A stretch of 64,000 nt of DNA from Bacteroidota bacterium (lineage in GTDB: Bacteria > Bacteroidota > Bacteroidia > Cytophagales > Cyclobacteriaceae): assembly GCA_947470895.1 (NCBI GenBank), contig CANIVF010000008.1:1-64000 (forward strand). Direction: 5' to 3'. Made by a program: the position numbers and the translations under genes. The notes under the pieces are model-generated. The model worked only from the letters and a program-made list of their open reading frames with translations. It made no database searches and was not told where the DNA came from. This document shows, in pieces, positions 8,301-17,169 of the stretch. The first letter of the stretch is position 1. Every line of letters begins with the position of its first letter.

Positions 8301-9308
8301 ATAAAACTGACTGAAGAATTTGATTCCACAGATGTGTTCATCAATGGTATAAAATCAGGCAAGCTTCCAGCTGCTGCCCAAGGTGAGTATATGGTTACTA
8401 TTAGCAACGCACCCAAAGGAACGGTTTCGGCCAAGCTCATCAGCTACAAAGGATCATCCCCTGTTCACTCCGTCACGTTATCAGGCGAAAATCTGTTATT
8501 GAAATCCTATCAGCAGCACTACTTTAATTATTTCAATGAAGCCACCGATTTTTCATTGAAAGGTTTTTCGGTACAAGCCTTCGGCAATTCCAATAACAGT
8601 TTGAAAAGCCCGAGCAGCTATCTGGTAAACAGCGAGAACATCGCCATACTCAGTCAGCCCATCGTACTCAATGCCGACTACCCCTTCTTCTTCTACCGCG
8701 ATGTGGCTATTGTTGAACCAGGGGCCACCGGATCAACCTTTGGCCAGGTCGCTTTCAAAGATTATGTAGTGGTTGAAGCCACGAAAGACGGACTTACATG
8801 GATCCCCATCGAAAATGGTTACGATGCCGCGTTGAACAGCAACTGGCTCTCGGCATTCACCAACGCAGAGCAAGGAAACACATCACTGTTTGTTGATCAC
8901 AACATCAACCTCACGACAAAATTTACCGCTGGCGACACGTTGTTGTTCCGCATGAGGTTGTATTCGGATAACGCCATCACCTCGTGGGGATGGGCCATCG
9001 ATGATCTGTACATTCAGCAAAGGCCTACTGCCGTAGTGGAGGATAACAACAGCACGCTGAGTATGCAGGCTTATCCGAATCCAGCGCAGGAAGCATTTAC
9101 GGTTTCGTATGCCATCGCAAAAGCTTCGCCCGTAGCGCTAACTATTCTCGATCTTTCAGGTCGCGTAGTGTTTATGAAGTCATGGACCTGGAAAACCCCT
9201 GGACTCTATGACGAAAACGTCAACTTACCGGATCCTCGGGGCATGTATCTGATCAAATTGAAAACAAGTACCGGTCAGCGTGTGCAAAAAATGATACTGA
9301 AGGAATAA
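5325..9308 (+). CDS. BNR/sortilin-like beta-propeller protein, T9SS substrate
   Basis: This gene encodes 1327 residues with an N-terminal hydrophobic signal segment (residues 1-20). Many BNR/Asp-box turns of the S.DGG.TW type are spaced through residues 120-370 and 640-980 (for example SIDGGANWTK, STDAGVTWAL, SLDGGLTWAK, SNDGGITFT), which indicates one or two sortilin-like propellers. A beta-rich region of about 300 residues follows. The last 80 residues form a type A T9SS sorting domain (QAYPNPAQEAFTVSY, then GMYLIKLKT and a final KMILKE). The protein is expected to be secreted or surface-attached through the type IX system. The GTG start overlaps the previous stop. Some relatives are labelled glycosyl hydrolases, but the Asp boxes alone do not prove enzyme activity. 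Confidence 0.88.
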   Translation: MKRIILPSALVIAAIVFIVSRPTQDVAGEKSTEGIEREHRQDSPEQFLMYHRGIRTQEGMSGPSYEDNYQLKELARATTLAKKSATARTKASNGVMEYTERGPGNVPGRTRGLIIDPDDITHRTWFAGSASGGIWKTTNGGTTWEWLTPDFPNLATTVLVMAESNHNILYAGTGEGFGSFEEVRGHGIFKSVNRGAAWSFLSTTSDMEAINRIVVNPNSANNAVAATNTGIYRSIDGGANWTKVYNGIVQDLRTVPGNFNVQYATHNSVGVIKSTDAGVTWALSSTGINSNGRIEIDISPVKTDRIFASSQGTLSGTKSDLYVSDDAGATWALVNMLLANKSLDYLGEQGWYDNTIACDPFNQDAVYVGGIGLYKVVLTQGSTGTVVGSYTMEEFNTASFINLVNFGADAYQGKLDLGSSSNKTNVEIRFGPGKSQKAHRFMVPEGSTSGVADVNYAYQDYVSVPFEVWDITTNRQLMVSFRDQDRNQQFNLNPTNTTGTSLEQSREYLFVNNVNYDAANPHASIAINGGHMFQMMYNVWPTLAYGGTWNAGAHPVSALRFLYSELVKISSISASAADPYNEYDGINNRNAVHPDHHNIVVIKESETQKTFRLLIANDGGLYLSQTSTTPGVTQGDWTMVGNGYNTSQFYGADKKPGADQYFGGMQDNSTYFSSGTSPASASTFYSTSLQLSGDGFEVVWNNLDGKKMIGGSQYNNFARSLDGGLTWAKATTGLTLVNGVPNPEKFPFLSKLANSRQAPDILFTVGSEGVWKSTDFGGSWALTPITTKWGISTFADVEVSRANANIIWAGSGMSSTRGLYVSNDGGITFTITKNYSNATLGTTTKLASHPEESQTAYALFSFAKSPKVLRTKDLGETWEDISGFVTNNTTSTNGFPDVAVFCLYVRPDNPDIIWVGTEIGIVESLDGGASWAILNDFPKVSVWDLKGQDDQVIIATHGRGIWTAKIETTQATVNNPIISAIGTTPQSKLVIKIKLTEEFDSTDVFINGIKSGKLPAAAQGEYMVTISNAPKGTVSAKLISYKGSSPVHSVTLSGENLLLKSYQQHYFNYFNEATDFSLKGFSVQAFGNSNNSLKSPSSYLVNSENIAILSQPIVLNADYPFFFYRDVAIVEPGATGSTFGQVAFKDYVVVEATKDGLTWIPIENGYDAALNSNWLSAFTNAEQGNTSLFVDHNINLTTKFTAGDTLLFRMRLYSDNAITSWGWAIDDLYIQQRPTAVVEDNNSTLSMQAYPNPAQEAFTVSYAIAKASPVALTILDLSGRVVFMKSWTWKTPGLYDENVNLPDPRGMYLIKLKTSTGQRVQKMILKE

Positions 9309-9902
9309 TCAATGCATGCGGTCGCCACGCACTTCGAGGTTTTTTACGATGTCAGCTTCTTGAACGAGAATTTCCCTCCATCGTTTTTCTACTAACTCGG
9401 GGGGCATGAATTCTTTAGCAAGAGAAAGAAACTTTTTGTAATGGCCAGCTTCCGAAACCATCAGTTCGTAATAAAACTTACTCAGCTCCACATCAGCAAT
9501 TTCTTTGGATAACAGGCGAAAGCGTTCGCAGCTTCGCGCTTCAACCAAGGCGTTGAACAAAAGCTTTTCCACCAGTTGCTGTTCACGGTCTCCACCCTTC
9601 TTCACCACCTTCTGAAGTTGATCTACATATTCATCTTTGCGCGGAAAGCCTAATTTGTAACCTCTCTTCTTAAGCTCTTCGAGCACCCGCTCAAAATGAC
9701 TCCATTCTTCGGCCACAATGGGTGTGAGCATTTCTACCACCCGTTCTTTTTCCGGATAGCTGACGATCATCGATATGCAGGATGAAGCGGCCTTCTGCTC
9801 GCAGTAAGCATGATCGACTAAGATATCTTCAATGTTTTTTTCTGCTATGTGTACCCAACGAGGATCGGTGGGCAACTGGAGACCCAACACATGCTTTTCC
9901 AT
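9309..9902 (-). CDS. miaE: tRNA-(ms2io6A37) hydroxylase
   Basis: This gene encodes 197 residues, the normal MiaE length. MiaE is a diiron oxygenase that hydroxylates the isopentenyl side chain of ms2i6A at position 37 of tRNAs reading UNN codons. The carboxylate/His ligands of the ferritin-like four-helix bundle are visible: E35 in HAYCEQKAA, E66 and H69 in AEEWSHF, E121 in VEARSCERF, E151 and H154 in SEAGHYKKF. The start overlaps the stop of the porin gene by one base (TAATG), so it is the last gene of a lpxK-porin-miaE unit. Its stop is immediately adjacent to the stop of the convergent BNR gene, leaving no room for a terminator. Confidence 0.93.
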   Translation of the reverse strand: MEKHVLGLQLPTDPRWVHIAEKNIEDILVDHAYCEQKAASSCISMIVSYPEKERVVEMLTPIVAEEWSHFERVLEELKKRGYKLGFPRKDEYVDQLQKVVKKGGDREQQLVEKLLFNALVEARSCERFRLLSKEIADVELSKFYYELMVSEAGHYKKFLSLAKEFMPPELVEKRWREILVQEADIVKNLEVRGDRMH

Positions 9903-11956
9903 TAGTCAAACAAAATTAAATCGAATCCAAAGTCCATAATGTTGCTTTGCCCACGATAGTTTGGCGCGATCAGATAGCCTGAACCGGTAATGGCCTGTAT
10001 AAGGTTATGATACTTGACGAAGAATCTTCCACGTTTAAACTTTCCGTTAAAAAACACATCCGTCAAAGGAAAAGCCTTGCTAACAAAAGTATTCTGAACA
10101 TAATATTGCTGGATGGATGGATCGTAACCTAAAGCCGTGTAAGACGACCGCCAATGAAAATCAACACCAATCTGAACCTGCATGTTGCCTTTGAAAAGAA
10201 TGTTCTCATAAGCAAGCTGCGCATTGGCAAACCACTCGGGTATACGCAATGCGTTGTCATCATTTTTAAGAATCGATGAATAGATCACCTGTGGTCGTAA
10301 ATAAAAATGTTTAAAAAACCGCATCGACATTCTTACCTCAGGAGAAAACACCTGTTGATTTCCTGATGATTGTGCCGGCAATACTGCTTGCTCACCTTTC
10401 ACGGTATTTTCTTTATAGTAGATGTAGCTATTCAGCACCGTGTAGCGTGCTCCCGGAGAAATCAACAACCCTCCCCACTTTACTTTTAAGAAACCTTCCA
10501 ATTGATTGGAAAATGTATTGGAGAAATCATTCGTCCAGGCGTGATGACTTCCGCGATAAGCGAGCGGCAAAAAGCCCGGCTTAGCCAGTACACTCATTCC
10601 TTTGGCATCGAGCCATGGAGTTTTAAGTTCGGCCTGAAGGCGATAGTTTCCATCTAATAAATACTCTGCATTGCCCGAAAGCTCACTCAGCGAATCAAAC
10701 TGAAAGGCGATCTTACCTCCTACATAATTTTCAATACGATCATTCTTAAATGAATATTGTGTTTCATCCACGTACTGATTGTAGGTGCTGAAGTTTCTTA
10801 GTTTATAGTAAAAATTATAAAACAAAAAAGCCGCGTTGCCTTTCATGCCTACTTCATTCACCATCGCCTTAAACTCCACCTGATCTGCAACAGCATCGGT
10901 ATTGATGTCTTTATCAGAATTAGTAAACGAAAAATAATCAGCGTAATTAGTTTCTGAACTTCGTGTGTCAATAAAGCGATTCGTTTGTTTGGTGATGTCT
11001 AAACGGTGATAAAGTTGAAAGGGAGAAGCCAGCTGATATTGTTGGAACATATGGAAGGCGACCTTTCTTTCTTCCGTTTGAGCGGCCCGCAGATAGGGTG
11101 CTGCGTTAGGATCATAAAAAGCGTTTTCGGTAGAATCTCTTTCTGCAAGGAGAATTCCTCCATTTTCATTTACTCGATGGCGCAATCTTCTGAGATTGAA
11201 CAATAGCAGATATCGGTCGTTCTTCGATTTATAGCTGGAATAAAAATCATAGTAATGACTGATGGTTTGCCGATCTCCCTTACCCGTGCGTTGTATTTGT
11301 TTATCAACCATCAAGGGTCTGTAGTTAAAACCAAAGTTCCACCTGGGATTGATGTTACGACTGAATTCTATTTTACTTATCGCGCGTCCATCGCCACCCC
11401 ATACAAGTCTGAAACTTGAGTAAGGAGATTTTGTATCAAAATAAACCGGAGCTTCGGTATCGTAGTAAGGTTTGTAAACAGAAAATCCCGGTGTAGCACC
11501 CACCGTTTCAGATGCCACAGGAAAAATGGGATTGAGCGCAGTGCCTGCATTACCTAAATCCTGATAATGATTATTAAATCGTTGCAGATAAGTCCATCGG
11601 TGATAATTATTCAGGCTGGTGTCCAGCGGTTGATAATTTTTCTTATTGAGAAAGAGATCATTCTCGGTAATCCATAACGTGGTTTTTGGACCGTAAACGT
11701 TCTTGGTCGAGTCATCAACAATCTGCGAGCCCTTCCCCTGCCCTGTCGGTTGCTGGGTGTTCTTTTGTCCGGTGGGTGATTGCGTTTGTCCAGTCTTTTG
11801 ATCAACGGGAATTGGCTTGCGCTCTTTGACCTTAACCTCTTGTGGTTTTTTTACGGGGGCAGGATCCTGCGCGAGCAACACGATGTTGCCCAACAAAGTA
11901 AAAAACACAAGGATGATCTTTCTGAAAAGCACGTGGGAAGTAAGTCTGTAGTTCAA
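9902..11956 (-). CDS. Putative porin, outer-membrane beta-barrel
   Basis: This gene encodes 684 residues with a signal peptide (hydrophobic residues 12-28, cleavage near LLAQ) followed by a disordered Pro/Lys/Gln-rich linker (about 30-85). A long barrel-like region of alternating aromatic and polar strands follows, and the protein ends in FDLILFD. It matches the Bacteroidota 'putative porin' family, an outer-membrane protein of unknown substrate usually found beside LpxK. It overlaps lpxK by four bases (ATGA) and miaE by one, so the three genes are probably cotranscribed. Confidence 0.82.
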   Translation of the reverse strand: MNYRLTSHVLFRKIILVFFTLLGNIVLLAQDPAPVKKPQEVKVKERKPIPVDQKTGQTQSPTGQKNTQQPTGQGKGSQIVDDSTKNVYGPKTTLWITENDLFLNKKNYQPLDTSLNNYHRWTYLQRFNNHYQDLGNAGTALNPIFPVASETVGATPGFSVYKPYYDTEAPVYFDTKSPYSSFRLVWGGDGRAISKIEFSRNINPRWNFGFNYRPLMVDKQIQRTGKGDRQTISHYYDFYSSYKSKNDRYLLLFNLRRLRHRVNENGGILLAERDSTENAFYDPNAAPYLRAAQTEERKVAFHMFQQYQLASPFQLYHRLDITKQTNRFIDTRSSETNYADYFSFTNSDKDINTDAVADQVEFKAMVNEVGMKGNAAFLFYNFYYKLRNFSTYNQYVDETQYSFKNDRIENYVGGKIAFQFDSLSELSGNAEYLLDGNYRLQAELKTPWLDAKGMSVLAKPGFLPLAYRGSHHAWTNDFSNTFSNQLEGFLKVKWGGLLISPGARYTVLNSYIYYKENTVKGEQAVLPAQSSGNQQVFSPEVRMSMRFFKHFYLRPQVIYSSILKNDDNALRIPEWFANAQLAYENILFKGNMQVQIGVDFHWRSSYTALGYDPSIQQYYVQNTFVSKAFPLTDVFFNGKFKRGRFFVKYHNLIQAITGSGYLIAPNYRGQSNIMDFGFDLILFD

Positions 11957-13032
11957 TGAGTATTTAGTGTGTCCGGAATTTTCACCGATGAAAGCTTCTG
12001 AATATGATCTTCCACCATGTGAAGGATCATGTTATCAAAACGCATTCCATTTTTTAGAAAAACTGACCTCACTGGAAGATAATACCAATGTTTACTTTGC
12101 AACAAAGGTAACAATTGGGGTGCAATAAGTTTTACCATATCTTTTTCGGTGGTGAGTATGGAGTCGGCCTGCAATTCGTTAGCGACCTGATGGATGCGTT
12201 GAATATCCAGAACCGCATAGGGGTGATGATCTTCAAAACAAAAGTGCCTGGCGACCTTATATAACTTCGAAACCTCCTTTTCAAAGTGTGCATTTTTAGC
12301 AATGCCCGATACCAATACGACTTTCTTGTCCATCGTATGTTGATGATGAATCGGAAGGGGTTCATGATAATGCAGTCCTGAAAAAAATATCGGCTTTTCT
12401 CCCACGATATGCTGGATGTCGCTGATCATGATCTCCATTTCAATTTTACTGATCCGATCTGCTTTGGTCACGACAATCACATCGGCACGGCAAGCTCCTT
12501 TCCTTGCTTCGCGCAGGCGACCATAAGGCAGGAGAAAATCTTTGTAAAATGGTTTTTCATAGTCGGTCACCAGAATGGAAAACTGGGGCTTTACGGTGCG
12601 GTGTTGAAAGGCATCGTCCATTAATATTACCTGCACCTCGGGCAGTTGATGCAGAATAGTTGGTATGGCCAGCGCTCTTTCCTCACCTACTACCACTTTT
12701 ATTAAGCCATCAAACTTTCGTAAAAGTTGATACGGTTCATCACCTATGGTTTGCGCATTATCTGCTTCAGAGGAAATTCGAATGCCATGAGTTTTTCTAC
12801 CATAGCCTCTGCTCAGTGAGGCTAGCTGGTAACGTTCGGCCAGCAACCGAATCAGGTATTCCACCATGGGAGTCTTTCCTGAACCACCAACATTAAGATT
12901 TCCAATGCTGATCACAACGGTGCCGAACTCAAACGACTTTTTTTGACCTATATCGTAGAGATAATTACGAAGTCGTGTGCCCAGATTATAAAACCAGGCA
13001 AAAGGCCATAACAGATACTTGAAAACAAACAT
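11953..13032 (-). CDS. lpxK: Tetraacyldisaccharide 4'-kinase
   Basis: This gene encodes 359 residues. LpxK phosphorylates the 4' position of the lipid A disaccharide at the inner membrane, the sixth step of the Raetz pathway. An N-terminal amphipathic/hydrophobic segment (residues 1-25) is followed by the P-loop IGNLNVGGSGKTPMVEYL (GGSGKT at 49-54), the LpxK signature SRGYGRK, the GDEPYQL motif and VILMDDAFQHR. All the expected motifs are present and the length is normal. It is the first gene of the unit with the porin and miaE. Confidence 0.96.
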   Translation of the reverse strand: MFVFKYLLWPFAWFYNLGTRLRNYLYDIGQKKSFEFGTVVISIGNLNVGGSGKTPMVEYLIRLLAERYQLASLSRGYGRKTHGIRISSEADNAQTIGDEPYQLLRKFDGLIKVVVGEERALAIPTILHQLPEVQVILMDDAFQHRTVKPQFSILVTDYEKPFYKDFLLPYGRLREARKGACRADVIVVTKADRISKIEMEIMISDIQHIVGEKPIFFSGLHYHEPLPIHHQHTMDKKVVLVSGIAKNAHFEKEVSKLYKVARHFCFEDHHPYAVLDIQRIHQVANELQADSILTTEKDMVKLIAPQLLPLLQSKHWYYLPVRSVFLKNGMRFDNMILHMVEDHIQKLSSVKIPDTLNTH

Positions 13033-13055
13033 AAAGCGGTCCCGCTATCTTTCGT

Positions 13056-13073
13056 TATTTTTGGCCAAAAGTA
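13056..13073. promoter_or_regulatory. Divergent -7 elements for lpxK and the nif3-like gene
   Basis: Plus strand TATTTTTG at 13056-13063 points to the gene starting at 13082. Minus strand TACTTTTG at 13073-13066 points to lpxK. Both match TANNTTTG exactly. No convincing TTG box was found at the right distance for either. Confidence 0.4.
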
Positions 13074-13081
13074 CATAATCG

Positions 13082-14185
13082 ATGGCAGCGGTGACGATAA
13101 AAGATGTTATATCCTACTTAGAAAGTCTTGCCCCTCGAAGTTTGCAGGAAGACTATGACAATAGTGGCCTCATTACCGGAAATGCGAACGATCCTATAAA
13201 GGGTATTTTGGTAACACTGGATTGCACCGAAGATGTAATGGATGAGGCGATTACAAAAAATTGCAATCTTATTGTATCACATCATCCCATATTATTTAAA
13301 GGACTTAAAAGCCTTACGGGCAAGACCTACGTAGAACGAGTGATTATAAAAGCTATCCAATCCGGTGTGGCTATTTATGCGATTCACACAAACCTCGACA
13401 ATGTTATTGCGGGAGTGAATAAGAAAATCGCTGACAAAATCGGATTACAAAACTTATCCATCCTGCTTCCTAAACGAAATACGCTGAGCAAGCTGGTCAC
13501 CTTCATTCCTCAGCAGAATGCAGAGCAGGTTATTGCCGATCTTCATGCAGCCGGGGCAGGAAACATTGGCCATTATAAAAGTTGCAGTTTCAGGTTAACC
13601 GGTCAAGGCGCATTTATTCCCACCGGAGATTCCAGACCCTATCAAGGTGAAATTAACCGACTTGAGAAAACGGATGAAGTGCGTGTAGAAGTTATTCTGC
13701 CTTCACATCTTGAAAGTCAGGTTCTTTCAGCTTTACGAAAGAATCATCCTTACGAAGAGGTCGCCTATTATCTAAGTCAATTGGAAAATTCCAATCAGGA
13801 AGTTGGAGCCGGAATCATTGGTGAACTGCCGGTTGCAGAAGAGTCTCTGCATTTTTTGAAAGCGTTAAAAAGTAACATGAATGTTTCCGTGATACGGCAT
13901 ACAGCCCTTTCGGAAAAGAAGATTAAGAAAGTCGCCATCTGCGGAGGGGCAGGAAGTTTTCTGCTGTCTACGGCTATTGCCAAAGGAGCCGATGCTTTTG
14001 TTTCGGCAGATTTCAAATACCACGAGTTTTTTGATGCCGAAGCCAAAATTATGATTGCCGACATTGGCCATTATGAAAGTGAACAATATACGAAAGAGCT
14101 CTTAATTGAGTTTTTAAAGGAAAAATTCCATACTTTTGCAATCATTTTTTCGGAAACCGTCACTAATCCTATAAGTTATTTATAA
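13082..14185 (+). CDS. Nif3-like dinuclear metal centre protein
   Basis: This gene encodes 367 residues, the long form with a central PII/CutA-like insert (about residues 130-235). Metal ligands are in place: H67 and H68 in IVSHHPILFKG, an Asp in LDCTED, and the C-terminal pair H330/E332 in IADIGHYESEQY. The family (YbgI/YqfO/Nif3) forms toroidal hexamers with a two-metal site and has been linked to GTP cyclohydrolase-like activity, but its role is unsettled. It is the first of three closely packed plus-strand genes, with 3 bases separating it from the next. Confidence 0.93.
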   Translation: MAAVTIKDVISYLESLAPRSLQEDYDNSGLITGNANDPIKGILVTLDCTEDVMDEAITKNCNLIVSHHPILFKGLKSLTGKTYVERVIIKAIQSGVAIYAIHTNLDNVIAGVNKKIADKIGLQNLSILLPKRNTLSKLVTFIPQQNAEQVIADLHAAGAGNIGHYKSCSFRLTGQGAFIPTGDSRPYQGEINRLEKTDEVRVEVILPSHLESQVLSALRKNHPYEEVAYYLSQLENSNQEVGAGIIGELPVAEESLHFLKALKSNMNVSVIRHTALSEKKIKKVAICGGAGSFLLSTAIAKGADAFVSADFKYHEFFDAEAKIMIADIGHYESEQYTKELLIEFLKEKFHTFAIIFSETVTNPISYL

Positions 14186-14188
14186 GTA

Positions 14189-14983
14189 ATGGAAAATCAA
14201 ACTGTTGCACAGAAATTAGAAGCCCTGGTGAAACTCCAGTCTATAGATTCTAAGTTAGATGAATTGAAGAAACTTCGCGGAGACCTTCCGGATGAGGTTC
14301 AGGACCTGGAAGATGAGATGGAAGGATATCGCACCAGAATGTCACGTTTTGAGGCTGATTTAAAGGAATTGGAAGATTCTATCAAGAAAAATAAAGAAGG
14401 CATTAAGGAAGCCGAGAAGCTTGTAAAGAAATACAACGAGCAGCAGAAGAACGTTAAGAACAACCGCGAGTTTGAGGCCATCACAAAAGAAATTGAGCTT
14501 CAGGAACTTGAAGTTCAGATCTGCGAAAAGCGTATCAAAGAATCTAAAGATAAGACAGAATCCAAAAAGACTGAAATCAGTACTATAGAAAAGTTTATCA
14601 AAGAGAGAGAAGAAGATCTGGCCAACAAAAAAGGCGAATTGGATAATATCCTGAATGAAAGTCAGGAAGAAGAGAAGAGACTTTTAGCCGAAAGAGAAAA
14701 GGCGACAAAGAAGATTGAAGACAAACTATTAAAGCATTACAATCGTTTAAGAAGTAGTCTTTCTAATGGACTTGCCGTGGTAAGGGTTGTGCGTGGTGCT
14801 GCAGAAGGTTGCAACATTATCATACCTCCACAAAAAATTGCTGAGATCCGTGAAAAGAAGAAAATTGTTATTGACGAACATTCCGGAAGAATTTTGGCTG
14901 ATGTTGATTTGGGATCTATGGAAGAAGAACCTAAACCAAAAAAAGCAGTTCCTGTAAAACGAGCAACAAAAAAAGTTGAATAG
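14189..14983 (+). CDS. Coiled-coil protein of the CdsZ-type zinc-ribbon family, ribbon degenerate
   Basis: This gene encodes 264 residues. Residues 5-185 are a long antiparallel coiled coil rich in Glu and Lys. The C-terminal part keeps the scaffold of the zinc-ribbon family that follows Nif3-like genes in many bacteria (GLAVVRVVRG, IIPPQKIAEIR, SGRIL). The family normally has four Cys in two CxxC pairs. Here only C208 remains (AAEGCN), and the second pair is replaced by Asp228/Ser232 surroundings (IDEHSGRIL). Zinc binding is therefore doubtful. A basic/acidic tail follows (residues 244-264). It starts three bases after the nif3-like gene. Its cellular role is not known for this phylum. Confidence 0.85.
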   Translation: MENQTVAQKLEALVKLQSIDSKLDELKKLRGDLPDEVQDLEDEMEGYRTRMSRFEADLKELEDSIKKNKEGIKEAEKLVKKYNEQQKNVKNNREFEAITKEIELQELEVQICEKRIKESKDKTESKKTEISTIEKFIKEREEDLANKKGELDNILNESQEEEKRLLAEREKATKKIEDKLLKHYNRLRSSLSNGLAVVRVVRGAAEGCNIIIPPQKIAEIREKKKIVIDEHSGRILADVDLGSMEEEPKPKKAVPVKRATKKVE

Positions 14984-16475
14984 ACAAGCTCACATACTGA
15001 CACTAAAAAAGGTAGGCGTAATCGCTTGCCTTTTTTTATTGTCCACTTCAGCAAAATCAGCTGATCTGATGTGGAAATTTGATCCCGAATTACAGAAGGC
15101 TTATCAGCTTATCATTAACCTGCAGCCCCAACAAGCCAATGAGCTATTGGCAAAAAGCCGCAGCAATGAATTACATAAACTCTATCTAAAGAGTTTAAAT
15201 GAAACCATTGATATCCTCATCACCGAGAATCACGAACGCTTCATAAAGGTCGACCAAAACTTTAAAGAGCGCTTAAAATATATTGAAAGTCTTCCTCAAA
15301 ACGCAGAGACACTATTCCTTCAGGCTGAAATCACCCTGCAGCGAGGCTTCTGTTACCTGAATCTTAATCAGGAGATAAACGCTGTTTTTGCTATCCGAAA
15401 AGCATATCAGCTCACGTTGGATTGCCTCAAAAAATATCCTGACTTCGCACCTATAAAAAAGACAAGCGGAGTAATTCAAGTCATGGTAGGTTCGGTTCCT
15501 GAAAAATACCAGTGGTTTGTCTCCTTGCTTGGCATGAAGGGTTCTGTTGTAACCGGCCAAAAGCAACTTACCGAGTTACGAAATTCAGGTTCCTCCCTCA
15601 GCCTGGAAGCAACGATGCTGTTTTATACGGTAAAAGGTTTTCTCAATCAGCAATTTGCAGAAGCGGCACAAGGTATCAATCTGTGTTTGAAAGATCAGCC
15701 CAATAACAAGTTGCTTCTATTCATTGGTGTGAATATGCTCATTAAAGATGGCCACAGCGAAGAAGCGTTGGCCATGATCCACGAAATTGACGCTTCCCCG
15801 GTCAGTCTACCTGTGCATTATATTGATTACCTGTATGCGGAGGTGTTATTGCAAAAGGGGGAGTACATCAAGTCCATCGAAATCTACCATAAGTTTATAA
15901 AGAATTTTCCAAGCCTAAGCTTCAAGAAGGATTCTTACTTCAAGATATCATTATGTTATTGGTTGCTTGATGATGCAAAATCAGCAAAGGCCAATTTTGA
16001 AAAAGCAAAAAATACCGGAAGTGACAAAGCTGAACCTGATCGCTATGCCGCCAAGCAATTGGAAGAAGCTACCCTACCTAACAAAAAGCTGCTGAAGGTA
16101 AGATTCAGCACTGATGGTGGATATTATAAAGAAGCCGCTTCCATGTTGAGCACCATTACACCCAAAGACTTAACCACCATTAAGGATCAAACCGAATACT
16201 ATTATCGCAAAGCAAGATTGGCACATCGCACCGGTGAACTTGCTGCCGCCAAAATTTTCTATCAGCAAAGTATTGATATGACGCGTGATAATCCCTGGTA
16301 TTTTGGAGCAAACTCCGCGCTGCAACTAGGGTACATCGCCAAAGATCAAAAAAATTATGATGCTGCGAAGAAATACTTTTACATGGCATTAAACTATCCC
16401 CGGCACGAGTACAAAAACAGTATTGATAGCAAGGCCCGCATTGAACTACAATTGCTCGGTGTGACTAAGGTGTAA
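14976..16475 (+). CDS. Exported TPR-repeat protein
   Basis: This gene encodes 499 residues from a TTG start that overlaps the end of the upstream gene by eight bases. The TTG is preferred because the next Met lies beyond the signal peptide (KKVGVIACLFLLSTSAKSA). The mature protein is almost entirely helical with TPR-like repeats, clearest in AEVLLQKGEYIKSIEIYHKF, YFKISLCYWLLDDAKSAKANF and LQLGYIAKDQKNYDAAKKYF. It is probably a periplasmic or outer-membrane-associated scaffold. Its stop directly abuts the stop of the convergent phosphatase gene. No specific function can be assigned. Confidence 0.8.
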   Translation: MNRQAHILTLKKVGVIACLFLLSTSAKSADLMWKFDPELQKAYQLIINLQPQQANELLAKSRSNELHKLYLKSLNETIDILITENHERFIKVDQNFKERLKYIESLPQNAETLFLQAEITLQRGFCYLNLNQEINAVFAIRKAYQLTLDCLKKYPDFAPIKKTSGVIQVMVGSVPEKYQWFVSLLGMKGSVVTGQKQLTELRNSGSSLSLEATMLFYTVKGFLNQQFAEAAQGINLCLKDQPNNKLLLFIGVNMLIKDGHSEEALAMIHEIDASPVSLPVHYIDYLYAEVLLQKGEYIKSIEIYHKFIKNFPSLSFKKDSYFKISLCYWLLDDAKSAKANFEKAKNTGSDKAEPDRYAAKQLEEATLPNKKLLKVRFSTDGGYYKEAASMLSTITPKDLTTIKDQTEYYYRKARLAHRTGELAAAKIFYQQSIDMTRDNPWYFGANSALQLGYIAKDQKNYDAAKKYFYMALNYPRHEYKNSIDSKARIELQLLGVTKV

Positions 16476-17129
16476 CTACAACGGAAGAATTTCGATGATT
16501 CTTTTTTTATTCAATAAGTTCAGATGTGCCGTGTCATTATACTTCCTGACTGAAAACATCGTGCCCGTAAAATCTAATTGATACAGACAAAGATTTTGAT
16601 GTTCAAACATGTCCATACTGCGCAAAGGATAATTCAACAACCTGCAAAGTAGAATACGTATGGCGCGACCATGCATGCAAATCAGCACGGTAGACTCCTC
16701 GGTTTTACTCATGATGTAATTGATCGCGCTATCTTGCCTTCGTGTTACATCTTCCGGGCTCTCCCCTCCTTCAATTCGTTCATGAGTATTGCCTAATTGC
16801 CATTGGTTAAGCATCCAATTGTAGTAGGCATCCTCCTCCAGAGTAATGGGTTGGCCTTCTTTTTTTCCCCAGCTGATCTCGTTCAAGCCTTCCATTTGAA
16901 CAAAAGGAATACCGAGTTTAATAAAAGGTTGGACAGATTCTGTTGTTCGCTTAAGGGCTGATGTATAAATCTTATCGAAAGGAACCTCTCTATAAGCATC
17001 AAAGAAAGCCTGGGCCTGAAGCGTTCCTTTTTCATTAATGGATGAGTTAACGCCACTCCCCTGCACGATTCCCTGAAGGTTAAAATCAGTCTGTCCGTGT
17101 CGTATAATGTAAATTTTTTTGATGCTCAA
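16476..17129 (-). CDS. Histidine phosphatase (phosphoglycerate-mutase-like)
   Basis: About 217 residues from TTG at 17129 (L-SIKKIYIIRHGQTDFN). The RHG motif carries the catalytic His. The later motifs SALKRTTESVQP, SWGKKEGQP, EGGESPEDVTRR and ICMHGRAIRILLCRLL are those of the branch 1 family (cobC/gpmB-like). An upstream ATG at 17198 would add 23 residues, but the best promoter (17170-17198) lies inside that extension, so the short form is favoured. The substrate is unknown. Candidates are small phosphomonoesters. It is divergent from the menaquinone genes. Confidence 0.88.
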   Translation of the reverse strand: MSIKKIYIIRHGQTDFNLQGIVQGSGVNSSINEKGTLQAQAFFDAYREVPFDKIYTSALKRTTESVQPFIKLGIPFVQMEGLNEISWGKKEGQPITLEEDAYYNWMLNQWQLGNTHERIEGGESPEDVTRRQDSAINYIMSKTEESTVLICMHGRAIRILLCRLLNYPLRSMDMFEHQNLCLYQLDFTGTMFSVRKYNDTAHLNLLNKKRIIEILPL

Positions 17130-17169
17130 TTTTCTGTTAATTTGGCCTGTCCAAATGGGGAGGCGGGCG

